A DNA stretch of 56,292 nucleotides from an uncultured bacterium (GCA_947643145.1 CANRVD010000010.1:1-56292), one strand, 5' to 3'; counted from the first letter of the stretch, positions 33,901-43,800 are shown. The notes: generated by a model not told the origin, from the letters alone. Made by a program: numbers and translations.

Positions 33901-34379
33901 AAGGAAAGGCAGATAAGGCAAGTATAGAAAATATTATTTTAAAAGGGTTAAAGATGGACGGGCTTTTGAATGAAGATAATCCGGTCCTTCCGTCTTTGGA
34001 TTCTGGCTTTCTTGGAGAAAATGGCGGACTGGTGGCAAACAGGTCTTCTGATATTCTGCCTTTTGCTACGAATAAAGATGGCAGTTTAAAAAAGATTTCT
34101 AAAACAGTGACGACAAAGGATTTTGCAGATTTAATGGAATATACGGAAAAGAAGCTAATGGATATCAGGGATGAGATTATGGGCGGAAAGATTGCTATAA
34201 ATCCATACCGGAAAACGGATTCTGCGGGTGAGACAGCCTGTGGATATTGTCCATATCACAGTATCTGCCGTTTTGACAGAAAGATAGAGGGAAATGATTA
34301 CCGCACTTTGGAAAAACTTAGCAATGATGATGTAATGTACCGTCTACGAGAGGAATCGAATAACGCAGAGATGGGGTAG
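30903..34379 (+). CDS. addB: ATP-dependent helicase/nuclease subunit B
   Basis: 1158 aa. AddB pairs with AddA to resect double-strand breaks and start recombination, replacing RecBCD in Firmicutes. The N-terminal Walker A GGSGRGKTYF is intact. The C-terminal RecB-type nuclease shows IVHEALELY, RIDRID and VDYKTGKK, followed by the iron-sulphur ligands CGYCPYHSIC near residue 1120, which with an upstream Cys hold a 4Fe-4S cluster. The start at 30903 has AGGAGG 8 bases upstream; a longer frame from 30867 is unsupported. addA follows after a 95-base gap occupied by a repeat. Confidence 0.96.
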   Translation: MSLQFVLGGSGRGKTYFMQHLITEDAKKNPKCQYIFLVPEQFTMQTQKELIAMSDVKGIMNIDVQSFLRLAFRVFSETGAGNTPVLDDMGKTMILKKVLINLEDQLGYFSKNIHKKGYVQEIKSFLSELLQYGADEQTIDEMIEAAGKHPVLAKKLEDIKVIYKGFMDYLKEHYITSEEILTVLADVTEESGILRDSIVCLDGFTGFTPTQYRFMERLLRTAGKVYVSVTIDRRESIVKTGAHHGLFYMSQQTICRLRKIAQENRVEVCPEIWTGLKRQETRFQDTEDLFALENNLFRYPLKKTEGEIKDISIHVLKQPEKEVEFALQQIRSLLREGVCRYRDIAVITGDLSVYGMLAGEIFERAGIPCFVDQKKSILANPFVQMIDNAIEIFLSGFQIEKVLSFEKNLFSRVAGEEVDLLDNFLRATGIRGFKKWNEVWECKRVFRGVSKEELEKINLQIDEVRVEFLEQIEELYETVGTGKHTVYEFAKAFCEWMVREEFSFKIEELIEEFTAENDLAMAREYEQVYEIVLGVFDRLVELLGDERMTLREFKEILDTGFSEARIGLIPPGVDQVVVGDINRTRLAHVKYLFFLGMNDCNIPKSGSRGGVISDSERLFLADEEFELAPTTRENIYTEQFYLYLNLTKPSNHLYLTYCESGNDGKQQNPSYIVDRLQKIFPELSVCVENNRKDSCYLLHNNMGKDYLIHGLRNRDFHEKQWQEVFRFYKESEAKRKECRQLVAAAFYREEETALSKEVVKALYHDILTGSTSQFEQYAACAFSYFMRYGLHLKEREEHQVEFFDIGNIVHEALELYTKELIQEGKNWNEISEKEQHIRANQCINAVVERYKNGLLYSTERDTYLITRLRRLLARTVWAITKQMDLGQFRTIDSEISFEILQHTRGEGVVQELEREKDDLLRLVGRIDRIDSMKEEGKTYLKVVDYKTGKKNISLSDLYFGLQMQLMIYLKAGISEIESKTKTVVIPAGVLYYNIDDPMAEGKADKASIENIILKGLKMDGLLNEDNPVLPSLDSGFLGENGGLVANRSSDILPFATNKDGSLKKISKTVTTKDFADLMEYTEKKLMDIRDEIMGGKIAINPYRKTDSAGETACGYCPYHSICRFDRKIEGNDYRTLEKLSNDDVMYRLREESNNAEMG

Positions 34380-34468
34380 AGAGAAAAATAAATTTTTCAC
34401 TCGGCAAGTTTGTGTTTGCGCTGCGACACAAACATTGTGTTATGCGCAAAGTCAGCGCAGAGATGAGG
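34363..34468 (+). repeat. Insertion-like element between addB and addA flanked by direct repeats
   Basis: CGCAGAGATGGGGTA (in the last codons of addB) and CGCAGAGATGAGGTA (just before addA) are 92 bases apart. Between them lie TTTTTCACT and a hairpin TTTGCGC..ACACAA-ACA-TTGTGT..GCGCAAA at 34415-34450. The downstream copy carries the addA ribosome-binding site. Confidence 0.6.
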
Positions 34469-34474
34469 TAAAAA

Positions 34475-37400
34475 ATGAGCAAAACAATGTGGACAAAGGA
34501 GCAACAGCAGGTAATTGATTTGCGTGACCGGAATATTTTGGTATCGGCAGCAGCAGGTTCAGGAAAGACGGCAGTACTTGTTGAGCGTATTATTTCTGAG
34601 ATTACGGAGGGGAATTCCCCAAAGGATATCGACAGGCTTTTAGTAGTAACGTTTACAAAAGCGGCGGCGGCAGAGATGCGGGCGCGTATCGGGAATGCAT
34701 TGGAAGAAAAACTTTTAGAAGAGCCGGAAAATGAGCATATCCAAAGGCAGGCAAGTCTTTTGCATACTGCACAGATTACAACCATTGACAGTTTTTGCCA
34801 GTGGATTATCAGAAATTATTTTCATGTCATTGATTTGGAGCCGTCCTTTCGTGTAGGTGATGAGACGGATTTGGAATTGATGAAGCAGGAGGTATTAGCG
34901 GAACTTTTGGAAGAAAAGTATCAGCAGGCGAGAGAAAAGAAGGAGGATGGTTTTCTTTCGTTTACTGATATGCTTTCAACGGGAAGAACGGATTCTGCGG
35001 TGGAAGAGATGGTTTTGTCATTATACCGTTTTTCGACCAGTTATCCGTGGCCGGAGGAATGGCTTGCCACGTGTAAGGAATTTTATGATTATAGCAGTAC
35101 CGATGAACTGGAAAAAGGGGAATGGATGAAAAGCCTTTTGAAATATCTGGCAGCCTGCGTGACAGAGTTTTTAGATATGGCAAAGAAAGCGCTGTGTGTC
35201 TGTATGGAGACGGGAGGACCGGAGGCGTATACAGAAGCAATCAGGTCAGATATCCGTTTTTTGGAAAGCTTAAAGGAGAATGGAAGTTATCAGGAATATC
35301 AGGATTCATTTACAGCATATAATCCGGCGCGTTTGAAAGCAATCCGCAGTAAGGAAGTGGACAGTGGAAAGAAGGAATTTGTGAAAAATCTGCGCGAAAG
35401 CTATCAGAAGCAGGGGCTGGAAAAAATTAAGGAGAGGTTCTTTTTTCAAAGTATGGAAGAGATGCTTTCCGATATTCAGGTTATGGCACCGGCTGTCAGA
35501 GAGCTAGTGGATTTGACGCTTGATTTTTCTAAAGCATTTGCAGAGAGAAAGACAGAAGAGGGGATTCTTGATTTTGCCGATATGGAGCGTTTTGCGTTGG
35601 AAATCCTTTTGGAGAAGGATGAAAACGGAGCACATCCAAGTGAAACAGCAAAAGAACTACAGGAGTATTATGAAGAAATTTTGACGGATGAATATCAGGA
35701 CAGCAACTATATTCAGGAGCTTTTGCTGACCAGTCTCTGCCGCGCGCCAGAAAATAAACCATATCTTTTTATGGTTGGCGATGTGAAACAGAGTATTTAT
35801 AAATTCCGTTTGGCAAGGCCGGAGCTTTTTCAGGAAAAACGTGATACTTATACGAAAGAAGAAGGCCCGTATCAGAGAATTGATTTGCACCAAAACTTCC
35901 GAAGCAGGAAGAGTGTATTAGACTCGGCAAATTATATTTTTGAGAAGATTATGAAAAATAGTCTTGGTGGAATTGAATATGATGAGGATGCGAAACTTGC
36001 AGCAGGTGCTTCTTTTGCTTCCCATGAGGGAAGAACTGCGGGTAAAACGGAGATGGTTCTGATTGAGCAGAAAAGTGAAGATGCCTTTTTGCAGAAGAAA
36101 TCTTTAGAGGCAGCAGTGATTGGTGAAAAGATTCGTGATATGGTACAGGGGGAAAATCCGCTTTTTGTCAATGGAAAAAATGGCTACCGCCCTGTAGAGT
36201 ATGGAGATATAGCCATTCTTCTGCGCAGTCTGACCGGATGGTCGGATGAGTTTATAGAAGTGCTGAATGATATGGGAATTCCGGCATATGCAGATACGAA
36301 GACGGGATATTTTACTACTTTGGAGGTAGAGACGATATTAAACCTGCTTCATATTGTGGATAATCCGCGTCAGGATATTCCTTTGGTGGCCGTACTCCGT
36401 TCGTGCCTTGGGGAAATAACGGATGAGGAACTTGCATGGATTGGGACAATGCCAGACGGAGTAAATTACTGGGATAAGGCGGTGTATTTTTTAAAATCCC
36501 GTAAGAAGGAAGATTGTTCCATGGAGGAAGGGGATGCTGTTATTTTAGAGGAAAAGCTGGCAGCTTTTGTGGGACGGCTGGACAATTACAGGCATTATGC
36601 ACTGACACATTCCGTTTATGAGCTGCTTCGCAGAATTTATGAGGAAACAGGCTATTATCATTTGATGGCAGCGATGCCTTCGGGTGAGAAGCGTCAGGCA
36701 AATCTTGATATTCTTTTACAGCAGTCTTTAGAGTTTGCGCAAAATGGGCATCAGGGAATTTATGGATTTACAAGGTACATTGAAAGCCTTAGAAAATCAA
36801 ATGTGGATTTTGGGGAGGCGGCAGTAAATGGTGAGAATACGAATGCAGTCCGTATTATGACGATTCATAAAAGCAAAGGTCTGGAGTTTCCTGTTGTTTT
36901 TGTGGCAGGAATGGGAAAACAGTTTAATTTGATGGATGCCAGAAAGAGTACGATTATAGATGGGGATTACGGTGTGGGATGCGATTTTGTGGATTTGGAG
37001 CTTAGGGTGAAGCAGCCAACGCTTTTGAAACGATTTATGGTAAACCAGATTACACAGAATACTTTGGCGGAGGAAATAAGGATTCTTTATGTAGCGCTTA
37101 CACGTGCCAAGGAACAGCTTATTATTACCGGAACAGTTTCGGGGCTTAATAAAAAACTGACAGGCTGGCTTGGAAAAGCCGCCCATTTGGGATTTTTTCA
37201 GCTTAGCAGTGCACAGACTTATCTTGACTGGATTATGCCTGCACTTTTAAAACGGGACAGCCTTAGTAATGCTTTGGGTGAATATCTTTCGGAAGGAGAG
37301 GAACGGGAAGCTTTTTCTACAGCAGAGAGGGATGAACTTTTTCAGGTAATGTTAACGTTTCCGGAAAATATCATACAGGATGAAAAGGCGGTTCTTGCTG

Positions 37401-38269
37401 ATGCTGCAGAGCAGTACAGGGCATTGGAAAATTGGAATTTGTCCACAGTATATGATGAAAATATGCGTCAGGAGATAGAGCGGCAGTCAGCGTACTGCTA
37501 TCCGTATGAAGCGGATACCACACTGCCTGTGAAGGTATCGGTGACGGAGCTGAAACGCCAGTCAGAGGGAAGATGGCAGCAGATAGAAGAGGATGGAGCA
37601 AGGGAATTGTATGATAATACTTTTATTTGCGAAGCCGATAAGGCTACAAGAGAGGGAGAGCCGATAGATACCGAAGAAAGAGGGGAAGATAAAAGGATTT
37701 TGCAGCCTGCGTTTTTAAAGGAAAATCAGGAGGCAAGCCAGGCAACGAGAGGAACTTTGTATCATTTGGTTATGGAACATTTTCCATATCATTTGATGGA
37801 GGGGAAGGCATGGAAGGCAGAGGATTTTAAGGCATTTCTTAAGAAAATGGTGCAGGATGGCTATATGAGTGAGGACGAGAGCCGTCTTTTAGATGTACAG
37901 AAATTTGCCTCATTTGCAAAAAGCAGAATTGGCAGAAGGATGTCTGCTGCGCAGAAAAAGGGATTTCTGCGTAGAGAACAGCCATTTATGCTTGGACTGA
38001 ATGCAGATGAAGTATACCAGGAAAGTACCAGTAAGGAGATGATTATAGTACAGGGAATTATTGACGCCTTTTTCTTTGAGGAGGATAAAATAATACTGGT
38101 GGATTATAAAACAGATTTTATACGGACCGGGCAGGAAAAGGAACTGGCAGAACGGTACCAGACACAGCTTTCCTATTATGCGGAGGCGTTAGAACGCCTG
38201 ACGGGCCTTCAAGTGGCAGAAAAAGTGATTTATTCTTTCACGCTTGGAAAGGAAATTGTGTTGGAGTAG
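34475..38269 (+). CDS. addA: ATP-dependent helicase/nuclease subunit A
   Basis: 1264 aa, full length. A UvrD-like helicase plus RecB-family nuclease. Visible motifs: Walker A SAAAGSGKTAVLVERI (motif I), VVTFTKAAAAEMRAR (Ia), EYQDSN after LTDEYQDS (motif II DEYQ), VGDVKQSIYKFRLA (III), HKSKGLEFPVVFV (V) and LYVALTRAKEQL (VI). The C-terminal nuclease contains GTLYHLVMEHF and VDYKTDFI. It forms the AddAB complex with the gene upstream and acts in the cytoplasm on DNA ends. Its ribosome-binding site GATGAGG lies in the repeat leader. A long imperfect hairpin follows the stop. Confidence 0.97.
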   Translation: MSKTMWTKEQQQVIDLRDRNILVSAAAGSGKTAVLVERIISEITEGNSPKDIDRLLVVTFTKAAAAEMRARIGNALEEKLLEEPENEHIQRQASLLHTAQITTIDSFCQWIIRNYFHVIDLEPSFRVGDETDLELMKQEVLAELLEEKYQQAREKKEDGFLSFTDMLSTGRTDSAVEEMVLSLYRFSTSYPWPEEWLATCKEFYDYSSTDELEKGEWMKSLLKYLAACVTEFLDMAKKALCVCMETGGPEAYTEAIRSDIRFLESLKENGSYQEYQDSFTAYNPARLKAIRSKEVDSGKKEFVKNLRESYQKQGLEKIKERFFFQSMEEMLSDIQVMAPAVRELVDLTLDFSKAFAERKTEEGILDFADMERFALEILLEKDENGAHPSETAKELQEYYEEILTDEYQDSNYIQELLLTSLCRAPENKPYLFMVGDVKQSIYKFRLARPELFQEKRDTYTKEEGPYQRIDLHQNFRSRKSVLDSANYIFEKIMKNSLGGIEYDEDAKLAAGASFASHEGRTAGKTEMVLIEQKSEDAFLQKKSLEAAVIGEKIRDMVQGENPLFVNGKNGYRPVEYGDIAILLRSLTGWSDEFIEVLNDMGIPAYADTKTGYFTTLEVETILNLLHIVDNPRQDIPLVAVLRSCLGEITDEELAWIGTMPDGVNYWDKAVYFLKSRKKEDCSMEEGDAVILEEKLAAFVGRLDNYRHYALTHSVYELLRRIYEETGYYHLMAAMPSGEKRQANLDILLQQSLEFAQNGHQGIYGFTRYIESLRKSNVDFGEAAVNGENTNAVRIMTIHKSKGLEFPVVFVAGMGKQFNLMDARKSTIIDGDYGVGCDFVDLELRVKQPTLLKRFMVNQITQNTLAEEIRILYVALTRAKEQLIITGTVSGLNKKLTGWLGKAAHLGFFQLSSAQTYLDWIMPALLKRDSLSNALGEYLSEGEEREAFSTAERDELFQVMLTFPENIIQDEKAVLADAAEQYRALENWNLSTVYDENMRQEIERQSAYCYPYEADTTLPVKVSVTELKRQSEGRWQQIEEDGARELYDNTFICEADKATREGEPIDTEERGEDKRILQPAFLKENQEASQATRGTLYHLVMEHFPYHLMEGKAWKAEDFKAFLKKMVQDGYMSEDESRLLDVQKFASFAKSRIGRRMSAAQKKGFLRREQPFMLGLNADEVYQESTSKEMIIVQGIIDAFFFEEDKIILVDYKTDFIRTGQEKELAERYQTQLSYYAEALERLTGLQVAEKVIYSFTLGKEIVLE

Positions 38270-38278
38270 TAAGAAAAT

Positions 38279-38375
38279 GGGGCTGCTAGGAAATAAATTT
38301 TTCGTACTAGATATTGGTATCTATGAGATAATAAAAACCATATCTTGTTGAAATTTCCTATTTCCCGACAGCCCC
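38279..38375. terminator. Long imperfect hairpin between convergent addA and nadE
   Basis: GGGGCTG at 38279-38285 pairs with CAGCCCC at 38369-38375, and the inner GGAAAT/ATTTCC blocks pair with bulges. It almost fills the 111-base gap and is probably a bidirectional terminator, or an eroded palindromic element. Confidence 0.55.
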
Positions 38376-38380
38376 AATGA

Positions 38381-40318
38381 TTAAGGTTGGATTGCTTCTA
38401 AATCCTGCATCCAGATTCTTACGGAAGCATCGCTTGGCATACGCCAGTCTCCACGCGGGGATAGTGCGACGCTCCCTACTTTTGGGCCGTCCGGCAGGCA
38501 GGAGCGTTTAAACTGCTGGGAAAAGAAACGGCGGTAAAAGGTCTGAAGCCATTTATATATTGTGGCTTCATCGTAAGTTCTGGCAAAAGTATGCACAGCC
38601 AGCCGATAGATTTTGGACGGTGTAAAGCCAAAACGCATCATATAATACAGGTAAAAATCGTGTAATTCATATGGTCCGACAATATCCTCTGTTTTTTGGG
38701 AAATTTTTCCGTCCTTTGGCGGTAAAAGTTCCGGACTGACCGGAGTATCTAAAATATCCATCAAAATGTCGTGAAGTTTTTTATTTGTAGTAGTCTCGGC
38801 ATAATAGAGCACAAGATAACGAACCAGTGTCTTAGGTACGGAGCAGTTTACGCCATACATGGACATATGGTCGCCATTATAGGTTGCCCAGCCAAGCGCA
38901 AGTTCAGACATATCACCGGTACCGATTACCATTCCGTTTCTTTGGTTAGCCAAATCCATGAGAATTAATGTTCTCTGTCTTGCCTGTGAATTTTCATAAG
39001 TAATATCGTGTACGGATTTGTCGTGCTCAATATCCCGGAAATGAAGGTCAACTGCTTCATGGATAGGCACTTCTTTTAAGGTAGCACCGAGTGTTTTTGT
39101 CAGTTCACAGGCATTTTGATAGGTGCGGTCTGTTGTACCAAAGCAGGGCATGGTAACAGATAAGATACCGCTTCTGTCAAGACCCAGCATATCAAATGCT
39201 TTTGCTGTGACAAGCAATGCCAGCGTAGAGTCCAGCCCACCGGAAATACCGATTACGGCATTTTGGCAGTGCGTATGTGCCAGACGCCGTTTCAGTCCCA
39301 GTGCCTGAATGCTTAGGATTTCATTACATCTGCGGTCACGGTCTGTTTTGTCCTGTGGGACAAACGGAGTCGGCGCAAAATTTCTTGTAAGCTCTGTATT
39401 TTCTATACTCTGATAGGAAAAGGTTATGATTTGGTAATTATCTACAGGGGTTGTCCCGCCAAAAGTCCCCATACGGCGGCGTTCGCTAATCAGTTTGCCG
39501 AGGTCAATTTCACTGCAAATGATTTCATTGGAAAAACGTGCGCTTTCTTTTAACAGGTTGTCATTTTCTGCAATCAGATTGTGGGCAGCAAACACTAAGT
39601 CGGTGGAAGATTCCCCTTCCCCCGCATCTGCATAGACATATCCACAGATAAGGCGCGCAGACTGGTTGCAGACAAGTTCTCGACGATAGATATCCTTGCC
39701 TGTTGTCTCGTCGCTGGCAGAGAGGTTGGCAATTACGGTTGCGCCCGCCATCGCATGGCTGCAGGAAGGCGGAACAGGCATCCAAAGATCTTCACAGATA
39801 TCTATGCCAAGTACAAATTCCGGCAGATTTGCCGCTTTGAAAAGAAGATTTGTACCAAAAGGAATATCCTTTCCCTGCTCTCCAAGCTCTGGGATTTGAA
39901 TACTCTCGTTTCCAGCGGCTGGTTTTGCAAAGTGGCGTGCCTCGTAAAATTCAGAATAATTCGGAATATTCTGCTTTGGCACAATGCCAAGAAGAATCCC
40001 TTTATGGATGACTGCGGCTATATTGTATAAGGAATTTCGCAGGAAAAAGGGCAGGCCGACTACGGTTACCATATCCATAACAGCAGAGGCGGCTAAAATC
40101 TGTTTCAGTCCGGCTAAACTTTCCTTTAATAAAATGTCCTGTAAAAAAAGGTCATTACAGGTATACCCGGTCAGGCAAAGCTCCGGGAAGACGGCAAGTT
40201 TGGCGCCTGCCTTCTGTGCAGCCTCCATACTTTTTATAATCTGGCTTGTGTTATTTGTGGTATCTCCAACTAAAATATCAGGAGTGATTGCGGCTGCTTT
40301 GATAAATCCATATTTCAT
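38381..40318 (-). CDS. nadE: Glutamine-dependent NAD+ synthase
   Basis: 645 aa, fused two-domain type. The N-terminal nitrilase domain (about 1-290) releases ammonia from glutamine; its catalytic triad is visible as Glu in VFPELCLTGYTC, Lys in PKQNIPNYSEF and Cys in GIDICEDLW. The C-terminal synthetase amidates deamido-NAD, with the ATP pyrophosphatase loop ISGGLDSTLAL and the MVIGTGDMSELALGW stretch. The ATG at 40318 begins MKYGFIKAAAITPDI, the expected N-terminus; a 47-codon extension upstream is rejected because it is repeat-derived. The ribosome-binding site is weak. It is monocistronic and convergent with addA. Confidence 0.96.
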   Translation of the reverse strand: MKYGFIKAAAITPDILVGDTTNNTSQIIKSMEAAQKAGAKLAVFPELCLTGYTCNDLFLQDILLKESLAGLKQILAASAVMDMVTVVGLPFFLRNSLYNIAAVIHKGILLGIVPKQNIPNYSEFYEARHFAKPAAGNESIQIPELGEQGKDIPFGTNLLFKAANLPEFVLGIDICEDLWMPVPPSCSHAMAGATVIANLSASDETTGKDIYRRELVCNQSARLICGYVYADAGEGESSTDLVFAAHNLIAENDNLLKESARFSNEIICSEIDLGKLISERRRMGTFGGTTPVDNYQIITFSYQSIENTELTRNFAPTPFVPQDKTDRDRRCNEILSIQALGLKRRLAHTHCQNAVIGISGGLDSTLALLVTAKAFDMLGLDRSGILSVTMPCFGTTDRTYQNACELTKTLGATLKEVPIHEAVDLHFRDIEHDKSVHDITYENSQARQRTLILMDLANQRNGMVIGTGDMSELALGWATYNGDHMSMYGVNCSVPKTLVRYLVLYYAETTTNKKLHDILMDILDTPVSPELLPPKDGKISQKTEDIVGPYELHDFYLYYMMRFGFTPSKIYRLAVHTFARTYDEATIYKWLQTFYRRFFSQQFKRSCLPDGPKVGSVALSPRGDWRMPSDASVRIWMQDLEAIQP

Positions 40319-40351
40319 AAAATGACCATACCTTTCTTGTGTTATAATGGG

Positions 40352-40421
40352 ATTACTTCGGAAGTTAAATATCACAATTTTTACTTCGCAGAATCTTGCG
40401 ATATTTAACTTCCGAAGTAAT
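40352..40421. repeat. 70-bp near-perfect palindromic repeat (MITE-like)
   Basis: Ends ATTACTTCGGAAGTTAAATA and its reverse complement; arms are 26 bp with one mismatch, around an 18-base centre. Shorter relatives occur at 14628-14673 and 11798-11820, and TTCCGAAGTAAT near 1521. It lies upstream of nadE. The rest of the 500-base gap (40319-40825) holds the promoter and small reading frame below. Confidence 0.75.
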
Positions 40422-40576
40422 ATCAGATAATTTAACTGCCTTAGCAATATATTGTCCAAAGAATAATTTAATTATTGCAACATTCATACTATAGCATGGT
40501 TTTTTTGAAAAAGAAAGCGTGGGGAATAGTTCTTATATGTGAACAGCAACAGAGTAGTTTCAAGAGTATATTTTCA

Positions 40577-40605
40577 TTGTGAAAGTAGCATAATTATGCT
40601 ATAAT
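40577..40605 (+). promoter_or_regulatory. Candidate promoter upstream of the small reading frame
   Basis: TTGTGA (40577-40582), 17 bases, then TATAAT (40600-40605). It could drive the 43-codon frame and the pectinesterase-like gene. Confidence 0.5.
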
Positions 40606-40639
40606 TTATTACAAAAATGGATATAGCGACTTGGTTGTT

Positions 40640-40771
40640 ATGAGTAGTGAATTATATGACAAATTTGCAAAAACGAATCGCATCGACCAAGCTATTTATG
40701 AATCTGAGAAGGAAATATTAAATGGAGCCGAAGCAGTGGATGCGGATATTATAAGAAAAAGCATCAAATGA
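40640..40771 (+). CDS. Possible 43-aa protein or antitoxin remnant
   Basis: A 43-codon frame reading SSELYDKFAKTNRIDQAIYE and then SEKEILNGAEAVDADIIRKS. It is helical and charged, and the spacing of acidic residues resembles the C-terminal part of small Phd/YefM- or RelB-like antitoxins, but no toxin is adjacent. No good ribosome-binding site precedes the ATG. It may be a decayed fragment. Weak call, kept because codon content looks coding. Confidence 0.35.
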   Translation: MSSELYDKFAKTNRIDQAIYESEKEILNGAEAVDADIIRKSIK

Positions 40772-40825
40772 TGAATGTATTATCACTTAGGTAACCCGTA
40801 GGCAGTAAAGAAATGGAGGAATAAT

Positions 40826-43800
40826 ATGAAAGAAGAACGTAAATCAAAACAATTTGCGGGGATAGGAAATGCTTTGGTGTTGTTTTTATGGGATAGAAAA
40901 GTTCTCGGTATATGGAGATACGCCAGCAAAAACACTTTAGCGTTTTTGTTAGGGCACAAGCGAAGTCTGTGCCCTTTTTTATTAGCAGTGGCATGGCTTT
41001 TTCTTTCTACGCCTGTGACAGCGGCAGCACCGTTAAATGAACCACTGGATTCCAACAATCCGGTTTATTTTTATGGCGATACGATTGAATACAAAGGGGA
41101 AAGCATCAAACTTGGTGAAAATGCTATCTACATAGATGGTACGTTAAGTGATGAAATGTGTAAACAATATAAGTATGTATACAATGATTTTGTAACTGCT
41201 TATAATGAGGGTGCAATTACAAGCGGCACACAGGACAAGCCAATGAATGTATATCTTGCGCCCTATGTATACTGGATCGATAATCCCGATGACCCGGAAG
41301 TCAGGGAAGGGGTGAATGGAGATAAGGTACCGTACGGTCTTTGGATGAACTGTAGTTATCTTTCTCTGAATGGTCTGACAGATAATCCTGAAAACGTAGT
41401 CTTTGCGGTAAACCGCGGACAGAATGCGGGAGCGATTGGAAACTTTACTATGTTTTTTATCAATGGAACCGGAACCCATACAGAAAACCTTACTATGGGA
41501 AATTACTGCTGTGTGGATTTGAATTATCCATTGAAGCCGGAACTGGGACGTGAAAAGAGACAGACAGCAATTACCCAGTCACAGCTTATACTGACAAATG
41601 GTTCAAAGATTACGGCAGAGAATTGTAATTTTATCAGCCGTTTAAATTCCTGTCCATTTGTAGGCGGAACAAAAATTCTTTTTCAGGACTGTCATTTTGA
41701 ATGTACAGACGATTCCTTACCAACGAGTGCAGTTTACGTAAAATGTGATTTTGATTTTTACAGCTCAAAGCCTTTTTACAATACTACAGGAACCGGTTCT
41801 GTTATGCTTGGCTGTACATTTAATATCAAGCACAATGCTGACCAGTATCTGACTAAGGTTGGTGGTGTGGTTGCCATTATTGATGGTATATTTAACAGCA
41901 GTAAAAAAGACCAGTACATTGGATGGACACCTGACCCTGCACCGTCCCTTCGCTGCTATGCCGGAAATATTACGGTAAATTATAATTATACAGATGAAAA
42001 TGGAGAAGCAAAGCAGGAAACGGTTTCCAATTACCAAATGGATTCCAGACAGCCGTATGATACGGTAGATATCACAGGAAAAGCAGCAATGGATGCATAC
42101 CGGGTAGAGTATAATAATGAAATTATTTATAATGTATATAATCTGCTTAAAGGTGAGGATAATTATGACCCTATGAATCAGAAAACAATTTTGGAAGCAG
42201 CATCTGCGGCAGCAGGAAAAGATTATACAGCCCTTCCAACTATTTTAAGATGCAGCTCAAGTTCGGTTACGCTTTCAAGTGGTGATACGCTTTCTGTTTC
42301 AACAACACCAGGCGGTTTTACAAATACAGAGGATTCTTCACATGGAAAAATCACATGGGAGGCAGAAGATAGTTTAAAGGATTTTATTACCCTGAAAGAT
42401 AATGGGGATGGAACCTGCATACTTACCTGTAAAAATGAAGGACTGACCATTGCAAAGGGAATGATTTACGCAAGGGAAGAAAACGGGCTTTGCTCCGGCG
42501 TTTATATTACTGCTGCACCAGAAACACAGCCGGCACCAAAATTCGTATCAAAACCTGTTATGACATTGCCGGTGGATGGAGTGGTTAACCTGCAGTATTC
42601 GCTGCCAAATGAAGAATTATTATCAGATTATTCAGATATTAAATGGTACCGTTGCAGCGATGCAAAAGGAAAAGAATGTGCATTAATCTCTGTATCTCCA
42701 GAAAATGCACCAAAGAAGTCATATATGTTAAACTATGGAGATATTGGATATTATATTAAGGCAGTCATTACCCCAAAGCAGTTATGCACATATGCAGGAG
42801 AAGAGGTTACGGTTATTTCAGAAAAAACAGTAGCAGCATCTGACGTAACGGCAAGTCCATTTACATATTCTACTGACTTTTCTGATTTTGGTTATAAAAG
42901 ACAGCCACAGATTATACCGGGATTTTGGACCAGAGATGTATACCGGGCCTGGATGACAGAGGAAGAGGGAAAGACAACTTATGCAGAAGGCTGGACATAT
43001 GGACTGGGTGCAGTTGGTTACGGCTCAGAAAATCTCTACGGACTTATGACAATGGACAGAGGTGCAAGATTATTATATACTCCGCCAAAAGGAACTTATG
43101 GGGATATGGAGCTTACCCTTGTTGTAAATCCAGAGAAAAATGCAGGGCAGGGATTTGGAAGTGCCAAACAGTATATGGATATTTATATTAAGTTTGATAC
43201 AGAAACCCTGACTGGTTATGCACTTCGTTTGGAAAGAATCTCAAATCTGGACTGTGGTGTGCAGGCTGCTCTGATAGCTTATGACAAGGAAAATGTAACA
43301 TATATCAGTGATAAAGTTACGACCTCTGCTTATAATGCAGAATGTACCATAGCGCTTTCCATAAAGAATGGTGTTTTCAGCGCTAATATTTCTACTACGC
43401 ACGAGCAGAGTGAAAAGCAAATCAATGCAGGGTTAAAACACAGCGTAGAACTGAGTGCTTCAATTACAGAAAATGCATATGGCGGAACAGGAATCTTATG
43501 TACCGGGACAGCTCCGGTAGGAAACAGGCAGATGTTTAATGCACTGACAGTGAATTGGGATGTACAGGGCGCTAAACTTGATACTCCGGTTCCGGTGAAG
43601 CTTGGGGAAGATGATTTAGATGATTCAGAGGATGGCAGCAAAACGAAGCTGAAAAAGGGTGCGACATTTACTTCTGGAAATGTTAAATTTAAAGTTACCA
43701 ACAATGCCGTAAACGGCAAAGGAACCATTATGGCAGTTGGAATAACGAAAAAGAGTTTAACATCTGTTAAGCTTGCCAATACTATCACTTACAAGGGCGT

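Noticed and set aside
40640-40771. Complete toxin-antitoxin pair
   Set aside because: Only a 43-codon antitoxin-like frame is present, with no toxin gene on either side.
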